Under the pieces are notes generated by a model. That model saw only the letters and a list, made by a program, of their open reading frames with translations. It was not told the origin of the DNA and searched no databases. Below, piece by piece: positions 24,176-35,598 of a DNA stretch of 64,000 bases (its first letter is position 1; the number at the start of each line of letters is the position of its first letter). The position numbers were made by a program, and so were the translations under genes. The DNA is taken from assembly GCF_918797505.1 (NCBI RefSeq), contig NC_092798.1, positions 53,316,826-53,380,825 on the forward strand. Direction: 5' to 3'. The DNA is from Bemisia tabaci (lineage: Eukaryota; Arthropoda; Insecta; Hemiptera; Aleyrodidae).

Positions 24176-24610
24176 TAGAGTCCCTTTATATCCAGAGTTA
24201 AGACAACTCGATTATCAGCTGACTGGCAGCCGGCCTTGGCTGGCCATGGAGGCCGAAACGAGTGCACCCAAACGAACGATATTGAGGAATAAGGATCAGG
24301 AATCCTGCGATGTCTGTCACACAAAAACAACAACATCAACAAATTGATCAATTAAAAAGAAAATGAGATTGGTTTGTGAATAATTTCTTAATCTATTTTC
24401 ATTTTGGACCGATGGAAATAACAATTTACTCTTGATAAACCACAATTAGGTAATATTTTCATTATTCTTGCTCACATTCCAGGTACCGCCATCTTGGTGC
24501 ACTCGTTTCGGCCTCCATGAGCGAGAACCAATCAGAGTTGGATTTTTTTTAGGCCACTTTCAGCCCAACCAAAAGTGAGTTGTCTTAACTCTGGGTATAA
24601 AGGGACTCTA
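24176..24610. mobile_element. hAT-type MITE I with near-perfect 8-bp duplication
   Basis: This is a 435-bp element. The ends are TAGAGTCCCTTTATATCCAG and CTGGGTATAAAGGGACTCTA, continuing into AGTTAAGACAACTC / GAGTTGTCTTAACT. An inner pair is CATGGAGGCCGAAACGAGTG / CACTCGTTTCGGCCTCCATG. TAGAG fits the hAT terminal rule YARNG. The 8-base flanks are GTAAATCG (24168-24175) and GTAAATTG (24611-24618), a 7/8 match. It is non-coding. Confidence 0.88.
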
Positions 24611-26308
24611 GTAAATTGCACTTCTACCACGGGGTGTCTACTGGTCCGGAAAATCCAGAAATAGGCCTCATTTTTCAAAGGCGGTCCGGAAGTACGGACA
24701 AAGGACCTTTGGAAGGAATAAATTAGATACGCTGACTAAGCAGCTAGCTAGTTAGGCCAGCGAGCGCGGGCGTCTCGGGCGCCCGCATGCAACTATTCGT
24801 GTTCTGGGGATGTCCGCATTGCCTACACGAATAATTGAAGGCGTTTTGAAGTTGCCCTGGCCCTCAAGTTGACGCTCGGATCCAACGCAGAGTGCTCTGT
24901 TGAATGAGGTTGACACGAACACGATATCGCTACGAAGGTGTTCCTGGCAATTCACGCATGTAAACATCAACTTCAAAACGAATATCGGTGCATCAAGATG
25001 AATTCCGAGAGAACCGTGTGTGTCAAGTTTGATAAAAAAATTTGAATCCAAATGGGCCTCTTGGCTTTGGCAAGATTTGGATATGACTTCACTTAACATG
25101 TTTTCTACTCAATTTTTTACTTGGAAAACGAATCACACAACTTCTGAACAAGTTTTACATGTTTTTTTTAACAAAATGAACTTAAAATTGGGACTAAGGC
25201 CGCCAAAACGTAAAATAAAAAACCCGGGGAAATTTCACAGTAATTCAACTGCATTTTCAACCGAAAAACAAGGAAACTTTAAAAAAAAACTTTTTTATCC
25301 GGTTCTTCGAGTGCTCAACTAACTTGCCGCTTCCTCCTTTAATCGACATGGTCATTTCACTTTGGGTATAATATAGATAAAATTACAGACTCGATGCTCT
25401 TGAGAAAATCTCGAGACTATCAGGTAACTGGATGGGAAATATTTTTGTCCCTTGAAATTAACTCGTGACGGGAGACCCCTCCAGGCACTCTGAGACTTGA
25501 AAGCCTCTTTTCTGAGAAGCAGGTCGGAAGTGGGTCCACTTCCGTTAAACCCAATCTGAGCGATAAGAGAAAGCTAACTACTTCTCGGGAACCTCGAGGA
25601 GGGTCAGTGAAGATTATCCGCCTTTGATAAGCACATCCCAGGAAGAACCCCATACTCATCCCGGGATGAAGTCCAGGAAAAGGTGCTTGCCAAGCGGTGG
25701 AAGCTCACGACCAAGTGCAAATAACACGGCCAACGAGAATCGAGAATCGGAAAAGAAACGAAGCACGCGTTCGCCCTGGCAACGACATCCGCAATGTGCA
25801 CTTGTGCATTGTGCGGTTACGTGCGCTCCGTTGCCGCCCGCCGATTGCCTAAGCAGGAACCACGTATGTCCTCCGGGATTCCGCTCGAGGATACGCGGTT
25901 GTGGATCGAGGTGCGAGCGAAGGGCGAGGTCTCTGGCAACGGGGGCGCGCGGCCTTTTGAAAACTAATTGGCTTCCCTGTTAGGATCAATTAAAAAGGCT
26001 TTGCAACTACAGATCAAAAGGAAATCGAAAACAATTCCACGTCCCCGCGTCCCGCGAGCTGACCGCCGCCGCCATGTCCACTCGGCCGTGTCCCTCCCGC
26101 GTCGGGGAGCGCGCCGAGCTCGGAGCTCGCGAGGACAGCGCGTGTGTCGTTTCTGCACGGAAGCCCCGGCTTTGACGTCATCAATCGCAGCACAATTGAA
26201 AGGGAGTCCCGCGGTTGGCTTCCCTACTTCAAAGCTTTGTGCATCCCTTGTAAACCGGGCTGTGTCTCGTGGAATGATCTCTTTACAGACCACGAAGAAG
26301 TTCTGGGA
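24611..26308. other. No recognised gene; one T motif and a CpG-rich patch
   Basis: The T motif lies at 24787-24905 (CATGCAACTATTCGTG, GATGTCC, CACGAATAATTGAAGGCG). A CpG-rich patch occurs at about 25900-26170, where reading frames reach 119 codons without recognisable motifs. Confidence 0.4.
24787..24905. repeat. Short dispersed motif T, copy 3
   Basis: It carries CATGCAACTATTCGTGTTCT, GGGGATGTCCGCATTGCC, and ACACGAATAATTGAAGGCG. It then continues into a block ending near GAGTGCTCTGTTGAATG that has counterparts at 52100-52160 and 56235-56290. The repeat unit is thus at least 120 bp. Confidence 0.6.
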
Positions 26309-26862
26309 AATGGACCACTAGACAAGGTACGAATTTCTGCATTCTGATACATGTTTCTTGGCCAAAATTTCACGTAAAATACGACGCGCACAGCGAAAAT
26401 TACTAAAATCAACTCCTTCCAAAGATATTTAATGATTCTTGATGCGTGAATTCAAACCACCCGCTCATGAAAACTCAATGCTCTGCGTGATTCACATCGT
26501 GCGCTAAACGTTATCATGACAGTCTCGGCGATATAAGAATCTGGCAACCTCAATCTTGACGCTTTGGCTCAGCTGGAGCAAATTGCTATTAGTTTGAACA
26601 ACGCATGGTGGGAAGTGAAATAATTACTCGATTGAGACTTGTTGAAACCGTTGTAGTGCGCGATTTGACTCACGTAGACCTTTGAGTTTCTTGTGAGCGG
26701 GCAGTTCAAATTCCTCGTAACCAATGTGAAATAAAAACGTTAATATCTTCGTTTGGAGTTTGTTTCATTAGTTTTCATTGCGCGAATCGTGCTCTACGTG
26801 AAATTCTGGTTAAGAAACATGTATCAAAATGCTTAAATTCGTACCTTGTCTAGTGGTCCATT
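26309..26862. mobile_element. Palindromic foldback element M
   Basis: This is a 554-bp element. The left arm AATGGACCACTAGACAAGGT then ACGAATTTCTGCATTCTG and ATACATGTTTCTTGGCC is mirrored at the right by GAAACATGTATCAAAATGC then CGTACCTTGTCTAGTGGTCC. The arms are about 100 bp with scattered mismatches. The centre of about 350 bp is not self-complementary. No target duplication was seen. Confidence 0.8.
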
Positions 26863-27225
26863 ACCGAGTGCAGATACCTCTTAATTGAATTAAAGTAAAG
26901 TGATACGAGAGAGACGAGACACAATAGCCCGAATGCACACAACAATAAAAACACATTAAAATAAATAAAAAAAACAAATGGGTTTACAAGGATAAGGAAA
27001 TATAAAACAAACCAGGTAAGGACGCTTCGGGCCAATCACATGCCTATTCTCAATTGGAACAAAAGCTAAAAAATGTAAAAATGAAAACAAGAAAATGAGC
27101 ATGCAATTGACCGAGGTAGGAGTCAGTGCAAACCCTAAAAATTACGTGTAACATCGAAAAGCCAGGCGGTGGGTTTCATGCAAAATTTGGCTGGAGCGGA
27201 AAAGAAAAATGGAGAATTTGCACGT

Positions 27226-27540
27226 GTCAAATATGAATTCCGTGTTTAAGTGGCAACTACTGAGCGAACTGAACACGAGGATATCCTTGCTTCATAAATT
27301 GAACAATTAATAGAAGAGATATGACAAAATAAGCTTATCTGCTGAAATACATGTATTTAAATGGGAAATGCTGCCAGATGACGTCATTAGGCGGTGAATT
27401 TCTTATTTTTGGATCTATTTTCATACTATATTCCATATCAGAAAAAAATTACAACAAGTACTCCGAAATCAGCTCTTTGAACCCTTTCAGTTGAAACAAT
27501 AGAAAATTTGCGTGCGAATTCCCCCTTTTTTCTTCCAGCA
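27226..27540. repeat. Dispersed repeat, related to 40764-41040
   Basis: Shared landmarks are GTGGCAACTACTGAG/GTGGAAACTATTGAG, GACAAAAT, a GATGACGTCA core, and GTGCGAATTC/GTGCAAATTC near the end. A shorter related piece lies at 39722-39820. The copies are old (strongly diverged). The class is unknown. Confidence 0.45.
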
Positions 27541-28059
27541 GATCGTCGTTTTCCGGATGGAGGAACCTAACTTCATTCCAAGGATACCAAATTGATTCCA
27601 ACAATTCAATTTCTTACAAGACTGCACTTGTCCGATATTTTTTTAAAATTTTTCTGATTTTTGTAAGAGATTAACCCTCTACGTCATGGCATTACCAATT
27701 CGTAACAGCGTATTTTTGGGGTATTAAGAAATTGAATCTTCATCCCTTCGTGGCGTGATTTTGCAAATTTTCATTAGTTTTGTCTTATTTTGAATAACTG
27801 ATTTTCAAAATTTTTAAATTTTTTTAAAAAAAATTGGTACCCTATGTTTTCTATGCACTCTACAAAATAGATTTGTCTCCCCCAGAAGATGATATCCAAA
27901 ATAAATTCATGCCATAGAGGCTTAAATAAAATCTCATTAAAATGTTTAGCTGGAGATGCCCAAGATTCTGCTGGTAAAAATTCAATTTGCTGCTGTACAG
28001 TTTTCAGGATAACGATGAAACGAATGAAAAATCACCGCAAACACATGGGAATAGTTTAA
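27541..28059. other. No recognisable feature
   Basis: This is AT-rich sequence. No repeats or motifs could be assigned. Confidence 0.45.
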
Positions 28060-28447
28060 AATTGGACGTATTTCTACGAAACAGATCTATGTGCAAGTGA
28101 GAAATATGGGGTGTGCTCGTTAGTTCTCTGGTGGTAAGAGTGAATGAGAATAATTGTGCGCCGGTGACGTCAGCGGCAACGACACCGGTCTCCGCGGTCG
28201 CCGCCGTCCGCCGGCCTCCGCATAAACTCATGAGCCCTGTCCACAAGGCTCTCTTGCCATGCCCGCGGCTCATGAGTTCCGCATTCAGTTGGCACATAGG
28301 TCTGTTTGATAGAATGCAAAATCCCGCTTTTCCAATTCTTCAAAAGGAATCACGCCCACTTTTACATTGCTTCTTATGCAGCTTCCAAGAGCACACCCCA
28401 TATTTCTCACCTCCACATAGGTCTGTTTCGTAGAAATAAGTCCAATT
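28060..28447. mobile_element. Composite hairpin element related to family B
   Basis: The outer arms AATTGGACGTATTTCTACGA then AACAGATCTATGTGC and GAGAAATATGGGGTGTGCTC are mirrored by GAGCACACCCCATATTTCTC then ACATAGGTCTGTTTCG and TAGAAATAAGTCCAATT. Inside lies a second, family-B-like stem (CATGAGCCCTG / GGCTCATGAG) followed by CACATAGGTCTGTTTGATAG. Between the left arm and the inner stem is a strongly GC-rich patch (28165-28220). It is a 388-bp element, probably one hairpin transposon that captured part of another. Confidence 0.7.
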
Positions 28448-29754
28448 CATTTTCGAGCTCAACGTCTGCGCAAGATATCCGCTCATCGCGTTATTCGACC
28501 CAAAATCTTTGAACCATGTCATAATGAAGGAGGCGGCTGCAAAAACAGCCCATTTTTGAAAACCTTGTTTTATACAGTTACAAATCATTCATAAATCTTT
28601 AAAGCGAGTCCTCCTCAACAAAGATTCTAACTATAACGGCCCAAGATTACTCATTCATTTTCTCATAAACGCAAGGAGTTATCGACAATATTAAACTTGA
28701 AATGCGTTATTCTTCCAACAAGGTATTTGCGCATGGGCTGTTTTTGCATCCGCCAGCTCAATTCCCGGTTGACTCGACATTTTTGAGCTGCTTTTCTTTT
28801 ACTCTCCAATGCCTGTGAAACGCGTCGATGTCAATAACTGAATTTCGAATTTTTATGAGCTGTAAGTCCTGTTTCCCCATATGGGTGGTTCCTCACAAAT
28901 TCTCTGTAACATCTGTGCCAAAGATTGGAACTCGGGAAGAATGAGTAGAACTCGTTAATGTAAACTCTGGTGCTGGTGGTGAAGCTTCGTGTCAATTTCG
29001 ACTGATGCACAGAAGATAAGACAAACGTTAACGCAATGCTCCATCCGAAGGCCCATCAGGTGGCCCAGGCTCACGGGGAAACCTCAGAAAGAGGCGGAAA
29101 CGCCACGCGACCATTGCGACCCCGGACGCTGCGGTGCGGTGGTGGCATGTGCTGCTTTCTGGGGTCCCACGTCATTTTCTGCAATGGGGGAAAGCTTGCT
29201 TTCGTACATTTTTTTCGGTAAAACGCTGTAGGGGTCCAGAAAGTTCTTAACTTTCCCATTTTATAAATCGGCCCTATCCCATTTGAAAAACCCCGTCCTC
29301 CTAAAATTTTCTTTAGAAAAATGACTTATTCACGACTGTTCGTATGAATTGCATTGGTTCATGAGTCTTTCTTCCCGCTGTAATTTAATTTTTAACGATT
29401 GAATCTCATAATATGTCGTCAGCTTTAAATTAGACGGGTTTTATGCGTAAACTTCAGCAGACAAACTTCCGTAAATGATTCCTTTAAAATTTTGAAATTG
29501 GATTTGAGACAGTGAATGTTAAATTTTTTCTGTACATCTCAAATATCTCAAAAGGGGTAATCCTGCGCTTTAGCCGCTCATATTTGACTCTTTTCTAGTG
29601 GGAGCAGAATAAAGTGGTTTTTCTGCATTTCCGAATTCAATTAATCAGAATCCCTTTGAGCTCCCTACTGTTTTCATTTTGCGTGCTTACTTTTTTCGGC
29701 AGTGACGGGCATTCTCCGTATCAATTTTTTGACCCTTAAATGTTTGACTGACCA
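28448..29754. other. No recognisable feature
   Basis: Reading frames are below 83 codons and none has a motif I recognise. No clear repeats were seen. Confidence 0.45.
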
Positions 29755-30040
29755 GCGGGCTGGTTTTTGAGTTTGATAGACAAAGTGATAGACCAAGTAG
29801 ACGTATGGAAAATGGGAGCGGTCCTATTGGTGGAAGCTAGTGGTTGCAATGAGCCAAGAAAGTACCTAAGTAATAGACTAATCGGCAACCCGCATGAGAT
29901 CTTCTATCAGTGCGACAGTTAGTCCACCATTTCCTCCCTTATAAAATCAGACTATAACAGCCACAAATTTCGACCAATCAGTGTTTCTCTTTGCTTTCTT
30001 TGTCCGTAGCTTTGTCTATCAATTTCAATTACTATTCAGT
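29755..30040. mobile_element. MITE family D, copy 1
   Basis: Family D elements are about 260 bp with ends GCGGGCTGATTTTTGAAATT then GATAGACAAAGC, and inner motifs CCTATTGGT, TAATAGACTAA and GGCAACCC. This copy has GCGGGCTGGTTTTTGAG at the left and TTTGTCTATCAATTTCAATT at the right, with a worn right terminus. Confidence 0.65.
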
Positions 30041-33027
30041 TGTGAGCAGTCGAAAATAGGCGTAGCTTTTATGATTACCATATTCCACCTAGATGTGCTG
30101 CTTTCGGCGCCAATTGAAACCGTGATAGGAGTAGTACGACAATTTTTTCGAGAGGAGACACCGTCTCTACATCTCTGCTCTCCTAATACTTTGGTCGCTA
30201 CATTGTTTCGCAGTGATCCGCTCTGAAGGCTCCTGCTTCCCGTTGACATGAACCGTCCCGGAGCCTCTTCTTCACTCGAGCTGTGCGCTCCTCCAGCCGT
30301 TGCATCGTTTATAAGTAGGCACCGAGAGTCAAATCCAGACATGAAGACGCTTCCCTTTGTCTAGAAAGCATCATAAACCCCCCCCCCCCCCCCCAAGGAT
30401 TCGTCGACGAGGAGAATGGTATTCGATTCAGGAATCAGTGAAAGTCTACCCGGGGGGGGGGGGGGGGGGGCACATGACAAAATTTGACTTCTACGACAAT
30501 TCTTCATTCTTCTGCTCGAAAAAATCAACCAATTTTCTACATACCATCCGTGATATGACGAGCAGGGTCGAAGCAGTTGGGCAAAAATGAAAAAAATTCC
30601 AAAATTTTGGCGAACACCCCCTTCTTCCAGCAAATCGCCCAGAACTGCCATTATTAGCAATATTGTGATAGTCAAATAGCATGCGTGTTCTATGACAATT
30701 TTCAAAATCATCATTTGTGCCAGTGCTCGTGGTTATTAACATCAGGAAGAGGGATGGGTCTTGGAACCTACATCCTTTTTCCTGTAAAGTTTCTAATTCA
30801 AATGTTTAAAAAAATATGTCTAAAGAGCAATAATTTTGGGAGAATCTCTTGGTAGCCGGATGTGTCTACCCTCAGAGAATGATATTCAGTCGAACACTCC
30901 GTTTCTAGAAATTTGGAAATCACTCCCCTCTTCAAAGAACTCATTCAGTTATACGGAAGGTATGGATTCAATCGGCATGAATCGAGCGACCGAGTCGTGA
31001 ATCGATCGACAAACCCATGAATGGAGCGAATTACGTCGATCAGTCAACGTTCTATTTTCCGATCGATCATCGATCGAATCGACGTCGGTTGTTTCATCTT
31101 TTTGCCGATCGAATCGGTGTGGATCGTTTCATGTCGATCGATTCTCGTTTTATTTTTCGATCGATTCATGTCGATCAAATTCACACCTTCCGTTTTTTCT
31201 CTGGTTCTTTCAGGATGAGTGGATATAATGAAATTATCTTCAGTTGTGATGTTTTACTGCTGGGTTCGAGAAGACGGCGGTAGAGGTACTTGCTGGTGTT
31301 TTCTGGCGTCCGGGTGTGAGGTGGCGATGTGAAATTTATACACTTGCACGACGACGCGACTCGCAAGTGGGTCGGGCGTCGGGCGTCGCGACGCTGCACC
31401 ATGCGCCAGGCTCGGCTCGACTCACGAGCGGGTCTACCGCCTGCTCGTCTCTGATCGCCTGATACCCTCGCCGTGTCTCCGCAAGTTCATATTCACCCGC
31501 ACCTCCGACTCCGACACGAACTCACGGTCGCCTTCTTGATCCTTGTCTCTGCGTCCCCGTTCCGCGCGCCCGACGCCGCCGTGCATTCGCGTTCGCGTGC
31601 CTCTCTCACGCCCCCCCCCCCCCCCCCCCCCGTTCTCCCTGCACACCCACCAACGCCTCCAAGCCGTGACTCGTGAGTGACTGCCCATCTCAAGGGGAAC
31701 CTGTCCCCCGCGGGGAGTAATGATGTTCGCACGTTACCAATACCACTCATCCATACCTTCCAGCGCAGAAATAAGTCAGGGACCGGTGGTAAAGAACGAA
31801 AAACACATCGCATCTTATGGGGACTGCTGAAACGAGTGAGTGTTCGAAATGAAAATTACGTGCAAAAATTTCACCACAGCTTTCATTTCAAAAGCGCACT
31901 TGAAAATGAAGGACTTAAAGGCATTAAAATTGTGTAAAAGAAAAACAAAACTTCACTCAACTGGAAGCTGGCCCAGGCGAGAAAGTCTGACTTTAATTGT
32001 GACTTGGATGCTTGATTTACTTCTTCCTACGATACTCTCTTTTAAGACAATTAATTACTATAATAAACACTTACCTCTGCGCAGAACGAGTATTTCCAAA
32101 AAAATTACTTGAATCTTATAATTAGAAGAATAACCGTTATTTTTACCGAGGATACCTAACCTTCTAGCTTATTTTTTGGCGGTGAAAGGGATGGGTATGT
32201 GGTGTTGACGTTACCCAGTGGCTCTATATCTACCAATGATCATGATTTTGGATCTTATGCATTCTAACTTCGTATATGTATTCAGAAACATCGCCAGAGA
32301 GCCTTTGTCGATTCCTCAGCGCGGCCCCTTTTGTGTACCCACATCGTAGACTGATCGAGTGGCTACTACATTCTTGCGATGTTTCACTTATCTATTTTCG
32401 ATGGTCCCAATGCAAACAGTAAAACCGCGAGTCTAAATTCTGTGCATCGTTTATTGTGCTTGAGCCCGGTTCTATCACCTTTAGTTTTCAACCTAGTATT
32501 CGATAAAAAGCCCTAACGTTTTTTATGGAGATTTTAGCGCGCTTATGATACAGTTATAATTCAGATGGTACTTTTGGTTCTGGTGGGATTTTTTGAAACT
32601 GAGAGTCTTAACCTCGAAATAAAATTTAACACGTATCCAGAATGCTTGTCAAATTTTAACCAGGGATAAATTCGACCCTACAGGCGATAGAACCGGGTCT
32701 AACTACAGGCACTACATGTTAGAAAATCACCGTTGCTTTTTTGCCTATAGTGTAAAAGTTACTTTCGGAAGTTAACGCCCAAATTTGCCCTATGATGACT
32801 AATGGTCAAAGGGTTGACTAATTGGTTTAGCAATCCTAACGTAACTTGCAAAAACTCGCCAAGCTAGGTGCTCACCGCGACATTCATCAGTCATCGTTTG
32901 GCTAATATTACACTCAACAAGTTGCTCATCAACCACCATCGGGCAAAAATAAGCGCTGACCTCCCCGACTATAACTTTTGCCTCATCCGATACTATTTCT
33001 TTCATTGTTAGTGCCGGCTCTCAAGAA
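30041..33027. other. No recognised gene; homopolymer runs, GATCGA cluster, CpG-rich patch
   Basis: Within this stretch I see long C and G runs at about 30378-30395, 30451-30470 and 31610-31631, a cluster of GATCGA words at about 30965-31175, and a CpG-rich patch at about 31310-31700. Reading frames reach 117 codons but depend on the homopolymers. A reading frame on the minus strand at 30025-30342 includes a serine/glutamate-rich segment but no domain I recognise. Confidence 0.4.
30965..31175. repeat. Cluster of GATCGA / TCGATC words
   Basis: Degenerate short words such as AATCGATCGAC, CGATCGATCATCGATCGAAT and GTCGATCGATTC recur many times over about 200 bp. Spacing is irregular, so this is not a simple microsatellite. 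It is probably a decayed short-unit tandem repeat or palindrome. Confidence 0.45.
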
Positions 33028-33635
33028 GGCTATTTCCATTCAATCTTCCGTCACATTTCAAAGGCGCAATGATACAACTATTTGAACTCTCCGGAATGCG
33101 TGAGGTATCACGCCGCATTTGAAGGCGTTTTCAAATCAGCCAAGTTCCGATACCCAGATTATCGTTTTGCATCGTTCATATTCTTCTGTTATATTCCGTG
33201 CCACTTGTTTATTTTTAATCCTCGTAGAAAAACCACCCATTTGTAAATACAATTCTGGCTAAAGCGCACTTCAGCTATGCATTCACCACTGAAAACTGTC
33301 AAAGGGAATCGACACGCCCAGCGTGCATGGAGGCTATTTCCATTTAAACTTCCGTCACATTCTTACGGCGCAATGATACAACTATTTGAACTCTCCGGAA
33401 TGCGTGAGGTATCACGCCGCATTTGAAGGCGTTTTCAAAACAGCCAAGTTCCGATACCCGGATTATCGTTTTGCATAGTTCATATTATTTTGTTATATTC
33501 CGTACCACTCGTTTATTTTTAATCCTCGTAGAAAAACCACCCATTTGTAAATACAATTCTAGCTGAAGCGCACTTCAGCTATGCATTCACCACTGCAAAA
33601 ATTTCAGAGGAAATCGACAAGCCCAGCGTGCATGA
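33028..33635. repeat. Tandem duplication, two units of about 304 bp
   Basis: GGCTATTTCCATT starts at 33028 and again at 33332. The two units stay aligned through GATACAACTATTTGAACTCT, GGAATGCGTGAGGTATCACG, ATTATCGTTTTGCAT and GCGCACTTCAGCTATGCATT, with scattered differences of a few percent. The second unit ends where the hAT-like element at 33638 begins. Confidence 0.85.
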
Positions 33636-33637
33636 AG

Positions 33638-34351
33638 GCAGGCCCGCCACAAGGGGGGGATACTGGGTCCCTGGTACCGGGGCCCGGCACCGGAGGGGCC
33701 CGTGTTACCCGTGAAAACCACTACAATTCACATTCAACCCTTGTTTCGTAAGAAAAAGTGAAAAATTTACCCTAAAAATTTGCAAGAGGTGAATAGATTT
33801 TCAGAAACACGCTGGGGCACTGTATAATTCTTCTTAAATTTTCAAAGAAGCATACAACGTGGAAAATTCCTATCTATTTTCAAGATTTTCAGTACAGAAG
33901 GATATTTTTAGTAACTGCGTTTCATTTTCTTCCGTCGTCAGATGCTGAGAGTCTCCAGTCTGGGCATCCTCGACTTCAATGGCTCATGGCTCAACACCCT
34001 TGCCATAGACAAACGAAGGGGGAGTCCAGGGGGGCCTGGCCCTCTTAGAACTGAAAATAGTATCCTATGCCCCCCCCCCCAAAAAAAATAAAAATTTTCC
34101 AGATGTTTTGAATGCATCAATTCGCAAGTATTTTGTGCTGAAAGTAGAAAAAAAACATAATTATTCCGCAGAAATTGATGGAAAAATTCTTTATGGAAGC
34201 TTCAAAATGCGTCCGATTAGTCGTATAAATTCTAAAATTTTTCGGGGGATGCCCCTCGGACCCCCCCCCCCCCCCCCCCGGTGCTTGGGGCCCGGACCTT
34301 AAAACTGGTACCAGGGGCACCAGGGCCCGAGATAGGATGTGGCGGGCCTGC
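33638..34351. mobile_element. hAT-like non-autonomous element H
   Basis: It is about 714 bp. The ends are GCAGGCCCGCCACAAG and GATGTGGCGGGCCTGC. Subterminal CTGGTACCGGGGCCC and GGGCCC...GGTACCAG also mirror each other. The interior is AT-rich with C runs at about 34070 and 34261-34279. Flanks GCATGAAG and TCAAGAAC match at only 5 of 8 positions, so the target duplication is uncertain. It is non-coding. Confidence 0.65.
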
Positions 34352-34586
34352 TCAAGAACGTTACTACATTTGAATGATGCCAACTTTTTTCTCGCATATC
34401 GCATTTTTCCCTCTAGAATCTTTGGCATTTCCAATTGAAAATACTGATTATTTCCCGTGCCAAAATTAGAAAAATATTGGACAAAAATTGCACCGGTACA
34501 TTTTTGTAAAAAATTAAATTGTTTCAGTCAATTTTGCAACGTTGGAATGTAGTTACGTTCCTTCGCCCGGGAAACGACGATACATT

Positions 34587-34716
34587 AATTTGGACTATTT
34601 CTGTCAAACGGAACTAAGTGCATTATAACGTGAGCCCTGTTATGCATGTACTCACATGGGTTTCAGGGCTCATGTCATAATGCACATAGTTCCGTTTGAC
34701 AAGAATACGTCCAATT
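34587..34716. mobile_element. 130-bp hairpin MITE, family B copy 2
   Basis: The left end is AATTTGGACTATTTCTGTC and the right end is GACAAGAATACGTCCAATT. The inner stem is ACGTGAGCCCTG / CAGGGCTCATGT. It sits just downstream of an S-like fragment (TTGTAAAAAATTAAATTG, then GTAGTTACGTTCCTTCGC). Confidence 0.8.
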
Positions 34717-35365
34717 GTCTTTGTTGGTAAGCTATGAAAATTAGCAGAGCTACCGAATTTTTTTTCTGTTCTTCTTCTTCTTCCAATCGGTGTACTCGGT
34801 ATTTACCTATACGTAGGACAACTTGGATAATTTATTCAGAGGAGCGATGACGCCTTGAATAAAAAGCGGTGGATGAGTCCTTCTCAAATAGAATCGTCGA
34901 AAACAGTTGTTTACCTCGGCAGATGAGTGAGGTGAGCCGCGTGGCGTGGCGTGGTTAGCGTGCCGCGTTGCCGCTTTTCCCAAGGAAATCCCTCGGTTTT
35001 GCATCTAGTTTTTCTAGTTAGCCGCGCTATCGGCGATGCACGGGGAAAAGCTGTGGATCGGCAACCCTGTTGGCGTGATGGCCCCACTAATTGCTTTGAT
35101 CGCGCCCGATCGTTGACTTCTCACGTCTCCCGCCCGGGCCAACATCATACCTGCCGCCGCGACGCGACGCGACGCGACCCAGTCCCGCTCGGACGCCGCG
35201 CCGTTCATGCCCTCGCCCAACCCCAAATTAATGGATCCCAGCTCATCCATCCTCCTTCCCAACTCACTCCCAACAAATTATTTTAATCATACAAATACTT
35301 TCAAAATATCCTCTGTATGCAATTCAAAATATTTTGAAGGGAACATGCTTCATTGCTGAGCCTAT
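34717..35365. other. No recognised gene; CpG-containing patch
   Basis: GC-rich sequence with GACGCGACGCGACGCGACC lies at about 35155-35180. Reading frames on both strands reach 111 codons without recognisable motifs. Confidence 0.4.
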
Positions 35366-35598
35366 ACTGCCGTGCTAAGGAAGAACGCCGTATGAACAAA
35401 CGAGAGTTACCAAATTTCCTTCAATAAAATGTTCATTTTTGAGGAAAGTTATGAATATTTTTCCTTGAAATTGCAAACAAAATTATCTGAAGAATTGGAA
35501 GAAAAATATGCATAAGTTTACCAGGAGATACTTGCTTTATTAAAGGAAATTTGGCAACGCCTGAAGGATCATATGGCGTTTTTCCTTAGCACGGCAGT
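35366..35598. mobile_element. Palindromic MITE, family A copy 4 (well preserved)
   Basis: The terminal inverted repeats are intact: ACTGCCGTGCTAAGGAAGAA then CGCCGTATGAAC at the left, and ATATGGCGTTTTTCCTTAGC then ACGGCAGT at the right. The dinucleotide AT directly flanks both ends (CTAT before, ATAG after). It is 233 bp and non-coding. Confidence 0.9.

Noticed and set aside
30025..30342. 105-codon minus-strand frame with a serine/glutamate-rich segment
   Set aside because: Its 3' part overlaps the end of a family D MITE and no domain is recognised.
33638..34351. Firm 8-bp target duplication for element H
   Set aside because: The best flank comparison gives only 5 of 8 matches, so it is listed as uncertain.
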